From: Collinsella aerofaciens
GTDB taxonomy: Bacteria; Actinomycetota; Coriobacteriia; Coriobacteriales; Coriobacteriaceae
Direction: 5' to 3'
DNA length: 30,301 bases
NCBI RefSeq assembly: GCF_009876115.1
Contig: NZ_WWSY01000022.1
Span: forward strand, 1-30,301
Below are positions 7,407 through 15,058 of the stretch, piece after piece (positions within the stretch are counted from its first letter, which is position 1; every line of letters starts with the position of its first letter). Position numbers and translations under genes: made by a program. Below the pieces are notes generated by a model that was not told the origin of the DNA, searched no databases, and was given only the letters and a program-made list of their open reading frames with translations.

Positions 7407-7445
7407 AGCGTGGCCAGGGACCCAAGCCCTCGGCCACGCTTTTTA
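7407..7445 (+). terminator. Intrinsic terminator after citrate synthase
   Basis: Perfect 9-bp arms AGCGTGGCC (7407-7415) and GGCCACGCT (7432-7440), with an inner GGG/CCC pairing, followed by TTTTTAT. It ends the ACT-citrate synthase unit. Confidence 0.9.
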
Positions 7446-7469
7446 TGCCAGTGGAAAGGGCTGCATCAA

Positions 7470-8312
7470 ATGATTGTGTTTTCCGATATGGATGGGACGC
7501 TGCTGACGAGCGATAAGCAAATGAGCGATGCCACCTGGGCAATGCTCGACGAGCTCGCACGTCGTGACATCGAGTTTGTTCCCTGCACGGGACGTCCGCT
7601 GTCGGGCATCTTTGAGCCCATTCTCGCCCATCCCGCCGTGCATTACGCGGTCTGTGCCAACGGCGCCAGCGTCTGGCAGCTCGACGAGGATACGCCCACC
7701 GACGCCTCGCGCGCCACGTGCATCTTGAGCCGTCCGCTCGACCGTGGCATTGCCCACCGCATCCATCGCATTGCCGCCGGCCACGATGTGACCTTCGATA
7801 TCTTCGCGGATGGGCAGTGCTTCCTCCCCCGTTCGCTATACGGGCGTCTGGATGAGTTCTGTGGCGGCGACCCCCACATCGCGGCTTCGCTCAAGCGCAC
7901 ACGAACGCCGATCGACATGAATATCGACAGCAAAATCGACGAGGTCGAGGCGCTCGAACGCATCGCTATGTACTGGCACGACCCCGCCGATCGCGACGCC
8001 ATCGCGGCGGCGCTCGACACGCTCGGAGGCATTGAGGTCACGCGTTCGTACGCCATGAATATCGAGGTTATGGGCGAAGGCGCCACCAAGGGAACGGCCC
8101 TCACGTGGCTGTGTGAGCACCTGGGCGAGCGCCTCGCCAACGCCTGGGCGTTCGGCGACAACATCAACGACATCCCCATGCTGCAGGCAGCGGGCCACGG
8201 CATGGCCATGATCAACGCCGAGCCCGAAGATCGCGAGGCCGCCGACGCCATCACCGAATACGACAACGACCACGACGGCGTCGCCCGCACCATCATGGCC
8301 GCCCTCGCCTAG
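7470..8312 (+). CDS. Cof-type HAD-superfamily phosphatase
   Basis: A 280-residue cytoplasmic hydrolase probably acting on small phosphorylated metabolites. Motif I FSDMDGTLL holds the nucleophile D6 and acid D8; motif II is CTGR; motif III Lys lies in GATKGTALTWL; motif IV is FGDNINDIPML. The large cap between motifs II and III is the C2 type of the Cof family. The ATG at 7470 follows GAAAGGG; a longer frame from 7410 would begin inside the preceding terminator and is rejected. It is monocistronic. Substrate cannot be told. Confidence 0.9.
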   Translation: MIVFSDMDGTLLTSDKQMSDATWAMLDELARRDIEFVPCTGRPLSGIFEPILAHPAVHYAVCANGASVWQLDEDTPTDASRATCILSRPLDRGIAHRIHRIAAGHDVTFDIFADGQCFLPRSLYGRLDEFCGGDPHIAASLKRTRTPIDMNIDSKIDEVEALERIAMYWHDPADRDAIAAALDTLGGIEVTRSYAMNIEVMGEGATKGTALTWLCEHLGERLANAWAFGDNINDIPMLQAAGHGMAMINAEPEDREAADAITEYDNDHDGVARTIMAALA

Positions 8313-8321
8313 TCATTGGTC

Positions 8322-8428
8322 AGTCATTGGGGACGTTCTTAAACGACTAGTCACTGGGGACACTCTTCGCAAAAAGCTGCAAGGACCGTCCCCCACTGTC
8401 GGCAGAAAAGGAACGTCCCCATCTGCCG
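8322..8428. repeat. REP-like cluster of GGGGAC elements
   Basis: Two forward cores (GGGGACGTTCTT at 8329-8340, GGGGACACTCTT at 8355-8366) face two inverted cores (AAGGACCGTCCCC at 8381-8393, AAGGAACGTCCCC at 8408-8420), allowing a nested double hairpin with 10 perfect pairs in the outer stem. The last core is itself framed by CGGCAGA (8400-8406) and TCTGCCG (8422-8428). It fills the space between two convergent HAD genes and could also serve as their bidirectional transcription end. Confidence 0.8.
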
Positions 8429-8430
8429 GA

Positions 8431-9225
8431 TTAGGAGAGACTCTCCAGCACGCGACGGAGCTCCTGCTGGACGGCGTGGTCGCGGTTACAACCCACCACG
8501 CGATCGGCCACCGCCTTAAGCGCGGGGCGCGCGTTTTCCATCGCGCAGCCCGTGCCGACAAAGCGAATGATCTCGTAGTCGTTCATCGAGTCGCCAAACG
8601 CCATGACCTCGTCGCGACCAATGCCGTAATGCTCCGCGAGCTGCGCGATACCCGAGGCCTTCGACACACCAGGCTGCATGGCATCGATCCACGCGTTGCC
8701 CGAAGGCGCAAAAGTAAAGAGCTGACCAAGTTCGCGCTGTAGCACGTACGCACTGTCCATAACCGCACTGTCGTCGCAAAAGATACTCGCTTTGATGATA
8801 TTTACGCTGGGATCGGGCAGCTCCCAAATACGCTCGGCATTGGGAAGGTCCTTATCGACCTCACGCACGAATTTGCACTCGTCATCGAGCAGGAAGGACT
8901 TGGTTCGGTCAAAGAGCGCAAGATGCAAATTGGGAAACGTCGCGACGGCCTGGGCGAGCCTTCGAATCGCCAGGTGCGAATACACCTCGCGGTCTACCAT
9001 TTTGCCGTCGGCGAAGACCTGGGCACCGTTAGCTGCGACAAAGTCCATCTTGTCGCGAACGGGCGCAAAGAACTCGCACAGGCGATCGTAGCGACGACCT
9101 GACGATGCGGCGAAATGCACGCCATGCTCGTGTAGCGCCAGAATCAGTTCGTAGGTCTCGGGAGGCACCTGGCCGTTTTCGTCAAGCAATGTGCCGTCCA
9201 TATCGGATGCAATCAGTTTAAACAT
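8431..9225 (-). CDS. Cof-type HAD-superfamily phosphatase
   Basis: A 264-residue hydrolase of the same broad family as the convergent gene at 7470-8312 but clearly not a recent copy. Motif I is ASDMDGTLL (D8, D10), motif II SSGRR, motif III Lys in GVSKASGIAQL, motif IV FGDSMNDYEII, with a C2-type cap between. The start is the ATG at 9225 with AAGGGAG about 7 bases upstream; this site lies in the 3' arm of a long leader hairpin (9231-9292), so translation may be controlled. Inverted GGGGAC repeats stand on both sides of the gene (8322-8349 and 9398-9425). Substrate unknown. Confidence 0.9.
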   Translation of the reverse strand: MFKLIASDMDGTLLDENGQVPPETYELILALHEHGVHFAASSGRRYDRLCEFFAPVRDKMDFVAANGAQVFADGKMVDREVYSHLAIRRLAQAVATFPNLHLALFDRTKSFLLDDECKFVREVDKDLPNAERIWELPDPSVNIIKASIFCDDSAVMDSAYVLQRELGQLFTFAPSGNAWIDAMQPGVSKASGIAQLAEHYGIGRDEVMAFGDSMNDYEIIRFVGTGCAMENARPALKAVADRVVGCNRDHAVQQELRRVLESLS

Positions 9226-9230
9226 AGAAA

Positions 9231-9292
9231 AGCTCCCTTCGGGCTTGTTGGAATCGAACGTGTATCCGATTCCAACGTACCCAAAGGGAGCT
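9231..9292 (-). promoter_or_regulatory. Leader hairpin containing the HAD gene's ribosome-binding site
   Basis: Outer arms of 13 bases (9231-9243 and 9280-9292, one G-U pair in RNA) enclose perfect 10-bp inner arms (GTTGGAATCG at 9247-9256, CGATTCCAAC at 9267-9276). On the minus strand the 3' arm contains AAGGGAG, the ribosome-binding site of the gene starting at 9225, and is followed by TTTTCT. The structure could hide the site or act as a terminator-like attenuator. No known riboswitch class was recognised. Confidence 0.65.
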
Positions 9293-9295
9293 CAA

Positions 9296-9324
9296 ATAAG
9301 ACTCCGCGGGCGTAAACGTTACAA
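9296..9324 (-). promoter_or_regulatory. Candidate promoter of the minus-strand HAD gene
   Basis: On the minus strand TTGTAA (9324-9319) and TCTTAT (9301-9296) are spaced by 17 bases. Initiation about seven bases further would place the RNA 5' end at the beginning of the leader hairpin. Confidence 0.4.
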
Positions 9325-9397
9325 GGACCTAGCAAATAGCTCACACATGCCAGAGGTCTCACGGTCGCGGCGTCAGGCGACACGCCACCCCGACGGA

Positions 9398-9425
9398 TAG
9401 TCGTTTAAGAACGTCCCCGATGACT
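9398..9425. repeat. Inverted copy of the GGGGAC repeat
   Basis: These 28 bases are the reverse complement of 8322-8349 with a single mismatch; 21 of them (9398-9418 against 8329-8349) are identical. The copy lies directly beyond the stop of the adenine deaminase gene at 9424, overlapping it by two bases. Together the two copies bracket the HAD gene at 8431-9225. Confidence 0.85.
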
Positions 9426-11244
9426 AGTCGGCGTAGGTGAAGGTCGTGACGTCGAACATGCCCTCGGGGCGGATACGGAGCGTCGGGATCACCGGCAGGG
9501 GCAGGAAGATGATGCCCATGATGGGGTCGAGCGGCGGCTCGATACCCATGGCGCGCGCCTTGACCATAAAGTCGTCGTGCTGCGCGGCGACATCCTCGGC
9601 CGTGCCCTCGCTCATAAGGCCACCGAGCGCCAGCGGAATGCGCGCCACGACCTCGCCGTTGCGCACCAGCACGTGGCCGCCCTGGCCCACGGCCTCAACG
9701 GCAGCCATCATATCCGCCGCATTGTCGCCCACCACGCACACGTTGTGCGAGTCGTGGCCAATCGTGGAGGCAATGGCGCCACCCGTGATGGTAAAGCCGC
9801 GCACCCAGCCGCGACCGATATGCTTGCCAACCAAGCCCAGACCCGCGGGGCCGTCACCGTCGGCGCCCTCGGCCTGCAGCGACACGCCGCGGCCGTGGCG
9901 CTCGATCAGCATAATGCGGCGCAGGCCCTCGGCACTCTCGGGGCGAACCATACCCGTGATAGCCATACCCGGGATGACATCGATAACGGCCTCGCCCGGC
10001 TTAAAGGCATAGTCAAACACGTCGAGCGAAAGCTTCGGCAGCTTAACGGAGGCGCGCAGCTCATCGGCAAGGGCCGCAACCTCGGCCATCTCGGGTGAGA
10101 TCTCGCCCACAAAGGTGCCGTCCTGCGCCACCAGAGCACCGGCGGCATATACTCGATGCGGAGCCGTAGCAAACGTCAGGTCATTGAGCACCAGCAGGTC
10201 GGCACGCTTGCCCGGGGCAATCGCACCACGCAACTCGTGCGGGTCGCGGCAGCCGTGATCCAGGCCAAACGCCTCGGCCGTGGAGAGGGACGCCATAGAG
10301 ATAGCGACCACGGGGTCGATACCGGCCTCAATCGCCACACGGCAGGCATTGTCGATCATGCCAGTCGCAAGCGCATCGGAAGGGGCGCGGTCGTCAGTCG
10401 CAAAGCAGCAGCGGCGGGCGCGCGCGGGGTTCTCCAGCAGCATCGGCGACAGATTGGCCAGGTCATGGCTGCACGTGCCCTCGCGCAGCATCACGTACAT
10501 GCCACGAGACAGTTTATCGAGCGCCTCCTCGGGAATCGTCGACTCGTGATCGGCGATAATGCCCGCCGCGGCATAGGCATTAAGGTCCTTGCCGGCAACG
10601 AGCGGTGCATGGCCGTCGACCTGCTTGGACGGCGTCTGGTTGGCAGCATCGATGCGGGCACAGGTCTCAGGGTCGGCCATAAAGACGCCCGGCAGGTTCA
10701 TCATTTCGCCCAGACCAAAGACATCGCCCGGATGCTCGGCAAAAAACGCCTGCATGTCAGCGGCGGTAATCACAGCGCCCGCTTGCTCGTCGGGCAGTGC
10801 GGGCACGCACGAAGGCATCATGTACTTGATGGAGATGGGCGCACGACGACCATCCTCGATCATAAAGCGCAGGCCGTCGAGACCGGCAACATTGGCGATC
10901 TCGTGGCTGTCGGCAATGGCAGTGGTGGTACCGCGCGTCGCCGCCATGCGCGCATACTCGGCGGGCCGGATGTTCGAGGACTCAATGTGCAGATGTCCGT
11001 CGATAAAGCCGGGGGCGAGATAGCGACCCTGGCAGTCGATAACCTCGGCAGCCTCATAGGTACCGGCGGCATCGTCGCGACCGTCGTAGAGCACGCCGAC
11101 GATCACACCGTCCTTGACGGCAACGCTACCGGGCGCCACGCGCTGACCGTACACGTCGACAATCTGCGCATTGGCAAACAGCGTGTCGACGGGCACGCGG
11201 CCCTCGGCGGCCTCGATCACAGACCTCATGACCTCAACGGACAT
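9424..11244 (-). CDS. ade: Adenine deaminase
   Basis: Hydrolyses adenine to hypoxanthine and ammonia for purine salvage. 606 residues, usual for the bacterial Ade family of the amidohydrolase superfamily. Metal-binding motif GFIDGHLHIESS gives H84 and H86; further family motifs are DSHEIANVAG, GLGEMMNLPGV, DGHAPLVAG, ADHES, LREGT and the metal Asp region FATDDRAP, followed by the long C-terminal Ade domain. AAAGGAG lies five bases before the ATG at 11244; upstream in-frame codons to 11511 run through a terminator-like hairpin and are rejected. The leader hairpin (11264-11300) suggests attenuation. The gene follows tyrS on the same strand but is separated by 385 bp. Confidence 0.93.
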   Translation of the reverse strand: MSVEVMRSVIEAAEGRVPVDTLFANAQIVDVYGQRVAPGSVAVKDGVIVGVLYDGRDDAAGTYEAAEVIDCQGRYLAPGFIDGHLHIESSNIRPAEYARMAATRGTTTAIADSHEIANVAGLDGLRFMIEDGRRAPISIKYMMPSCVPALPDEQAGAVITAADMQAFFAEHPGDVFGLGEMMNLPGVFMADPETCARIDAANQTPSKQVDGHAPLVAGKDLNAYAAAGIIADHESTIPEEALDKLSRGMYVMLREGTCSHDLANLSPMLLENPARARRCCFATDDRAPSDALATGMIDNACRVAIEAGIDPVVAISMASLSTAEAFGLDHGCRDPHELRGAIAPGKRADLLVLNDLTFATAPHRVYAAGALVAQDGTFVGEISPEMAEVAALADELRASVKLPKLSLDVFDYAFKPGEAVIDVIPGMAITGMVRPESAEGLRRIMLIERHGRGVSLQAEGADGDGPAGLGLVGKHIGRGWVRGFTITGGAIASTIGHDSHNVCVVGDNAADMMAAVEAVGQGGHVLVRNGEVVARIPLALGGLMSEGTAEDVAAQHDDFMVKARAMGIEPPLDPIMGIIFLPLPVIPTLRIRPEGMFDVTTFTYAD

Positions 11245-11263
11245 ACATACTCCTTTAACCGTA

Positions 11264-11300
11264 GAAAAAAGCTGCGGAGCGGACAAGCCTTCACCGCAGC
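11264..11300 (-). terminator. Terminator-like hairpin in the ade leader
   Basis: On the minus strand GCTGCGG and CCGCAGC (11300-11294 and 11277-11271) form a perfect 7-bp stem followed by six T (11270-11265), ending about 20 bases before the ade start codon. Position and T-run fit a premature terminator controlling ade. It could also simply stop read-through from tyrS if ade is started further downstream. Confidence 0.7.
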
Positions 11301-11312
11301 AAGCCAATAGCC

Positions 11313-11340
11313 ATTGTATGCCCAAACGATGGGTCAACAA
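11313..11340 (-). promoter_or_regulatory. Candidate ade promoter
   Basis: On the minus strand TTGTTG (11340-11335) and TACAAT (11318-11313) are spaced by 16 bases. Transcription would start just before the terminator-like hairpin at 11264-11300, giving a leader of roughly 60 bases. Confidence 0.45.
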
Positions 11341-11380
11341 TGCGCCTCTCCGCTTAACGGCACACGCCGCTTGACGCAAT

Positions 11381-11457
11381 GGGGACAGGTTGCTTTGCAT
11401 TAATGGCAAGGATTGTCCCAAAGTGCCGGCACAGAAGGAACGTCCCAAAGTGCCAAC
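11381..11457. repeat. Second GGGGAC/GTCCC REP-like cluster
   Basis: GGGGACA (11381-11387) faces TGTCCC further on (about 11414-11419). GTCCCAAAGTGCC occurs twice, at 11415-11427 and 11442-11454. The core AGAAGGAACGTCCC matches the one at 8406-8419 and, like it, is framed by inverted arms (GGCAC and GTGCC here, CGGCAGA and TCTGCCG there). It lies between ade and tyrS. Confidence 0.7.
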
Positions 11458-11491
11458 AACGGAAGCGCCGATGTTTTGGCAACGACAGCGA

Positions 11492-11590
11492 GCGGGCCGC
11501 ATTTGAGACAAGGTGACGTGAAACGAAAGGGCGCTGACCTTCTGGTCGCGCCCTTGAAGTTGAACGTCAGATTGTCCAAATGCGGCCCGC
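11492..11590. repeat. 99-bp interrupted palindrome downstream of tyrS
   Basis: Nested complementary arms: 14 bp perfect (11492-11505 with 11577-11590), GACAA/TTGTC (11507-11511 with 11572-11576), TGACGT/ACGTCA (11514-11519 with 11564-11569), and AAGGGCGC plus GACC (11527-11539) with GGTC plus GCGCCCTT (11544-11555). The whole could fold as one long stem on either strand. CAGCG occurs just outside both ends (11486-11490, 11592-11596), which may be a short target duplication or chance in GC-rich sequence. Confidence 0.85.
11521..11555 (-). terminator. Possible tyrS terminator inside the palindrome
   Basis: On the minus strand the inner stem AAGGGCGC-GACC with a 4-base loop and a one-base bulge is followed by TTTCGTTTC. 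It is strong in pairing but has a broken T-run, so termination is likely but not certain. Confidence 0.5.
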
Positions 11591-11605
11591 GCAGCGTCGG
11601 CCGGT

Positions 11606-11627
11606 CCGCCGTTCGTTAGAACGGCGG
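11606..11627 (-). repeat. Perfect hairpin just after tyrS
   Basis: CCGCCGTTC (11606-11614) and GAACGGCGG (11619-11627) form nine pairs around a 4-base loop, three bases beyond the tyrS stop. No T-run follows on either strand. It may protect the 3' end of the tyrS message. Confidence 0.7.
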
Positions 11628-11629
11628 AA

Positions 11630-12841
11630 CTAAATCAACTTGAAGCCCTTGCGCTTGCCTACGGAGAGGGTGTCGCCCAGCTTGAGGGCGCTGGGATCGA
11701 TGTTATAGCTCTTGGGAGCCACGGCCTTGCCGTTGATCTTGACGCCGCCGCCGTCGATATCGCGACGAGCCTGGCCGGCGCTCGTCGAAAGACCCAGGTC
11801 CTTGAGCAGGCCGGCGAGGTAGATCTGGCCCTCGTCGTTAACAGTCAGCTCAACGTGCTTCTCGGGGAAGTCGGCAAGCTGACCCTCCTTGAACACGCGG
11901 TCGAACTCGGCCTGAGCCTCGTCGCCGGCACCGGCGCCGTGGTAGGTGTCGCACAGGTCGCGGCCCAGAGCGCGCTTGAGCTCGTAGGGGTCGGCAGAAC
12001 CATCGGCCAGGGCGGCATCGATCTTGTCGACCTCGGCCGGGGTGAGCGAGCTGGCCAGACGATAGTACTTGCCGATCATCTCGTCGGGAATGGACATGGT
12101 CTTGCCGAACATGTCCTTGGGCGCGTCGGTCAGGCCGATGTAGTTACCGTAGGACTTGGACATCTTACGAACGCCATCGGTGCCCTCGAGCAGCGGCATG
12201 GTGAGCGCGATCTGGGGCTCCATGCCCATCTTCTCCATGAGCTCACGGCCGGCGAGCAGGTTGAAGAGCTGATCGGTGCCGCCCATCTCCACGTCGGCCT
12301 TGATCTGCACGGAGTCGAAAGCCTGCATCACGGGATACAGGAACTCATGCAGGGCGATCGGCGTCTGAGACTGGTAGCGCTTGGTAAAGTCGTCGCGCTC
12401 AAGAATGCGGGCGACGGTGAACTTGGAGCACACCTGCAGCAGACCGGCCAGATCCATCGAAAGAATCCAGTCACCGTTGTGCACGATGGTGGTCTTCTCG
12501 GGATCCAGGATCTTCATGGCCTGGCTCACGTAGGTCTCGGCATTGGCCTCGATCTGCTCCTGCGAAAGCTGCGGACGGGTGGAATTCTTGCCCGAAGGGT
12601 CGCCAATCAACGCGGTACCGTTGCCGATGATGAGGGTGACGTTGTGGCCCAGGTCCTGGAACTGACGCATCTTGCGCAGCGGCACGGCGTGGCCCAGGTG
12701 CAGGTCGGGGCTGGTGGGGTCGACGCCGAGCTTGATGTTGAGGGGCTCGCCCTTCTCAAGCTTCTTGCGAAGGTCGGCCTCGGGAACGATCTGCGCGGCG
12801 CCCGAGGTGATGATACGCATTTGCTCGTCAACAGACAGCAT
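11630..12841 (-). CDS. tyrS: Tyrosyl-tRNA synthetase
   Basis: Class I aminoacyl-tRNA synthetase that charges tRNA-Tyr. 403 residues. The HIGH motif is HLGH (48-51) within GVDPTSPDLHLGH, and the KMSKS loop is KMSKSYGN (226-230); a C-terminal S4-like RNA-binding domain contains GLSTSAGQARRDIDGGGVKI. The HLGH form and length fit the TyrRS subgroup often called TyrZ-like. GGAGG lies seven bases before the ATG. The 96-bp leader after the U32 gene carries a short hairpin (12863-12889) but no T-box specifier or antiterminator motif, so T-box control is not supported. Confidence 0.96.
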   Translation of the reverse strand: MLSVDEQMRIITSGAAQIVPEADLRKKLEKGEPLNIKLGVDPTSPDLHLGHAVPLRKMRQFQDLGHNVTLIIGNGTALIGDPSGKNSTRPQLSQEQIEANAETYVSQAMKILDPEKTTIVHNGDWILSMDLAGLLQVCSKFTVARILERDDFTKRYQSQTPIALHEFLYPVMQAFDSVQIKADVEMGGTDQLFNLLAGRELMEKMGMEPQIALTMPLLEGTDGVRKMSKSYGNYIGLTDAPKDMFGKTMSIPDEMIGKYYRLASSLTPAEVDKIDAALADGSADPYELKRALGRDLCDTYHGAGAGDEAQAEFDRVFKEGQLADFPEKHVELTVNDEGQIYLAGLLKDLGLSTSAGQARRDIDGGGVKINGKAVAPKSYNIDPSALKLGDTLSVGKRKGFKLI

Positions 12842-12937
12842 TGGGTATCCTCCTTTTGCTATAGCACCCTCGCCGAAAACGGCGGTGCTGGAAGTCCATA
12901 AACTCTCTTATGATAACAAACTGACGCGACGCAGCAC

Positions 12938-14896
12938 CTACGACAGGAAAATCCTCGTCCTGCCGCATGCGTCAATGGCAACTGGCAGACGTGTACCGTC
13001 ACGCTCGACCAGATAGCGTACCTGCCGACGACGCAAGCAGTCGCGGCAACGAACCTGTCCCGTCGCATCGGTGGCGCAGACGCCCTCGGCGGTCAGCAGG
13101 CAGTGCTCGCACACCATAAGCTCGGGACGGTCGGCGTCGACCGGACCCAAGACGCCGGGTTCAGCGGCCAGTTCGGCAATACGCTCCGCATCATTGCCGA
13201 GCAACTCCGCCGGCAAGCACACCCGCCCCGCACCGAGTCCGCGCAGCCAGGTAAGCGTGGCCCGATTCGCGCAGAACACCGGCGCCGCCACGTCAAACGT
13301 CACGCCCAGCTCGCGAGCGATCACCACCTGTCCCAGGTTGCGGCAGACGACGCGCCCGGCACGCTGTATCAGTGAGCGGGTCCAGTCAGCGTCACCCGTG
13401 CGGCACACCTCGTCAAGCACCACAACGGCGTCGGACAAATCAAGTTCTCCGCGCGGGTCGGCATCCATCAGCTGCCAAGCAAAAACCATGCGAGTGGGAA
13501 CCGCGCACTCCACCAACTCCGTGGACGCACCGCCATCCACCGCAACGCCCTCAAAGGGCAGCACCTCAACGGCACGCGCAACGGGCGCAATCGCATCCGC
13601 CTCGGCCCGCATGCGCTCCAACACCGCCGCCGTCTGATCCAACACGCCGGCGCTGCGAATCAGGTACACCTCGCAGCCCGTGTCCACCTTACGCTTGCAA
13701 TGCACGACGACGCGCTTCCCCGCTGCGGTATCCACCGGGCAGGGCACCTGCGGCCAGCGCTTGGGCACATCGGGACGCGCGTCGACACCCGGATAAAACC
13801 GAATCTCGAGCGTGTCACCCGCCGCCGCGGCGGCGTCGAGCTCAACGGTCACCTCTTCGTGGCCCACAGCGACCAAGCGCCCCACGCGCACGCCCTGGTT
13901 AATTGCGCGCTCAAAGCTCATCAGCTCGGCACCCGAACGCCCTCGCAGGTACGCATCGGTAAACCCACGGTTAAACGACCTTCCCAGCTCGCGCTCAAGC
14001 TCTTCCACGGCATCGGGGTCCCACGCGCCGTCGCACAGCATATCGAGTGCCCGGCGCCACGCCCGCACCACGTTGAATACGTAATCGGGGTTCTTCATGC
14101 GCCCCTCGATTTTGAGCGACGCCACGCCGGCATCTACAAGCTCGGGCAGATGCGCAATACCCAGATAGTCGCGCGGGCACAACAGGCGATCCCCTTCGAC
14201 GGCGACAACGCTCTGCCCAGCCTCGTCCACCAAGTCATAGGATAGACGGCACGGCTGCGTGCAATCACCGCGCATCGCAGAGCGGCCACGTCGAAGGGCA
14301 GAGAACTCGCACGCCCCCGAATAGCCGATGCAAATCGCACCGTGGCAGAATACCTCGATGGGCACACCCGTGGCACATAGCGCCGCAATCTCGTCGACCG
14401 TCAGCTCGCGTGCCGTCGTCACGCGCTCGACCCCCAGCTCATCGGCGGCAAGCCGCACGGCGCCTTCGCTATGAACGCCCGCCTGCGTGGACAGGTGAAT
14501 CTCGACCCCGGGAATCGCCGTGCGCAGTACACAAGCCAGCCCGGCATCGGCGACAATCAGAGCATCGGCACCCAGCTCCAGTGCATGAGCTCCCAACACC
14601 ACCGCGTCGGACAGCTCATCGTCAAACACGAACACGTTGAGCGTCGCGTACACACGCACGCCATGGGCATGCGCCACGGCACAACCGCGCGCAAACTCGT
14701 CATCCGTAAAGCCATGGGCGCTCACACGGGCGTTAAAGCCGCCCAACCCCGCATAGATGGCATCGGCGCCCGCGGCGATGGCCGCAAGCATCTGGTCGAG
14801 CCCGCCCGCCGGCGCCAGCAGCTCGGGCAGCGCCGCACCGGCAGCATCCAATCCAGTCTTGTATTGTCCGCTCGGCTCCATCGTCCGAATCGCCAT
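12938..14896 (-). CDS. U32 family peptidase / RlhA-like protein
   Basis: A 652-residue member of the U32 family, many of whose members act in RNA hydroxylation (RlhA, TrhP) and not as collagenases. The N-terminal barrel starts LPELLAPAGGLDQMLAAI. The family signature region EVFCHGAICIGYSGAC, followed by MRGDCTQPCR, holds the conserved Cys set that may bind an iron-sulfur cluster, then LCPRDYLGI and SLKIEGRMKNPDYV. The C-terminal part includes CEHC and CRDC, a zinc-ribbon-like pair. AAGGAG stands seven bases before the ATG at 14896; the frame from 14923 lacks such a site. The gene is divergent from the penicillin-binding protein. Likely role is tRNA or rRNA modification; peptidase activity is doubtful. 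Confidence 0.88.
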   Translation of the reverse strand: MAIRTMEPSGQYKTGLDAAGAALPELLAPAGGLDQMLAAIAAGADAIYAGLGGFNARVSAHGFTDDEFARGCAVAHAHGVRVYATLNVFVFDDELSDAVVLGAHALELGADALIVADAGLACVLRTAIPGVEIHLSTQAGVHSEGAVRLAADELGVERVTTARELTVDEIAALCATGVPIEVFCHGAICIGYSGACEFSALRRGRSAMRGDCTQPCRLSYDLVDEAGQSVVAVEGDRLLCPRDYLGIAHLPELVDAGVASLKIEGRMKNPDYVFNVVRAWRRALDMLCDGAWDPDAVEELERELGRSFNRGFTDAYLRGRSGAELMSFERAINQGVRVGRLVAVGHEEVTVELDAAAAAGDTLEIRFYPGVDARPDVPKRWPQVPCPVDTAAGKRVVVHCKRKVDTGCEVYLIRSAGVLDQTAAVLERMRAEADAIAPVARAVEVLPFEGVAVDGGASTELVECAVPTRMVFAWQLMDADPRGELDLSDAVVVLDEVCRTGDADWTRSLIQRAGRVVCRNLGQVVIARELGVTFDVAAPVFCANRATLTWLRGLGAGRVCLPAELLGNDAERIAELAAEPGVLGPVDADRPELMVCEHCLLTAEGVCATDATGQVRCRDCLRRRQVRYLVERDGTRLPVAIDACGRTRIFLS

Positions 14897-15058
14897 CGAC
14901 AAACTCCTTACCAAGGTATGCATTCACTCTGAAAAATGCCGTCTTCCAGCATACACGAGGCCTCGCGCGCCCCGTTTGGTTTATCGTGTAATAACTTATG
15001 TCCATCCTGCCCCGACGGCACATCCGCCGTCCGGCACGACATACCTGGAGGTCAATAT

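Larger units (their letters stand above)
11245..11629. other. 385-bp structured intergenic region between tyrS and ade
   Basis: No supported gene. From tyrS toward ade it holds a 9-bp perfect hairpin (11606-11627), a 99-bp interrupted palindrome (11492-11590), the REP-like cluster (11381-11457), a candidate promoter (11313-11340) and the terminator-like hairpin (11264-11300). Confidence 0.7.

Noticed and set aside
9264..9276. GTTCGATTCCAAC on the minus strand resembles a tRNA T-arm
   Set aside because: No acceptor stem, anticodon arm or D-arm can be placed around it; it belongs to the leader hairpin.
11301..11420. Purine riboswitch ahead of adenine deaminase
   Set aside because: No three-way junction or conserved loop bases seen and the candidate transcript leader is too short.
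12842..12937. T-box leader for tyrS
   Set aside because: Only 96 bases and a small hairpin; no specifier loop or conserved T-box sequence.
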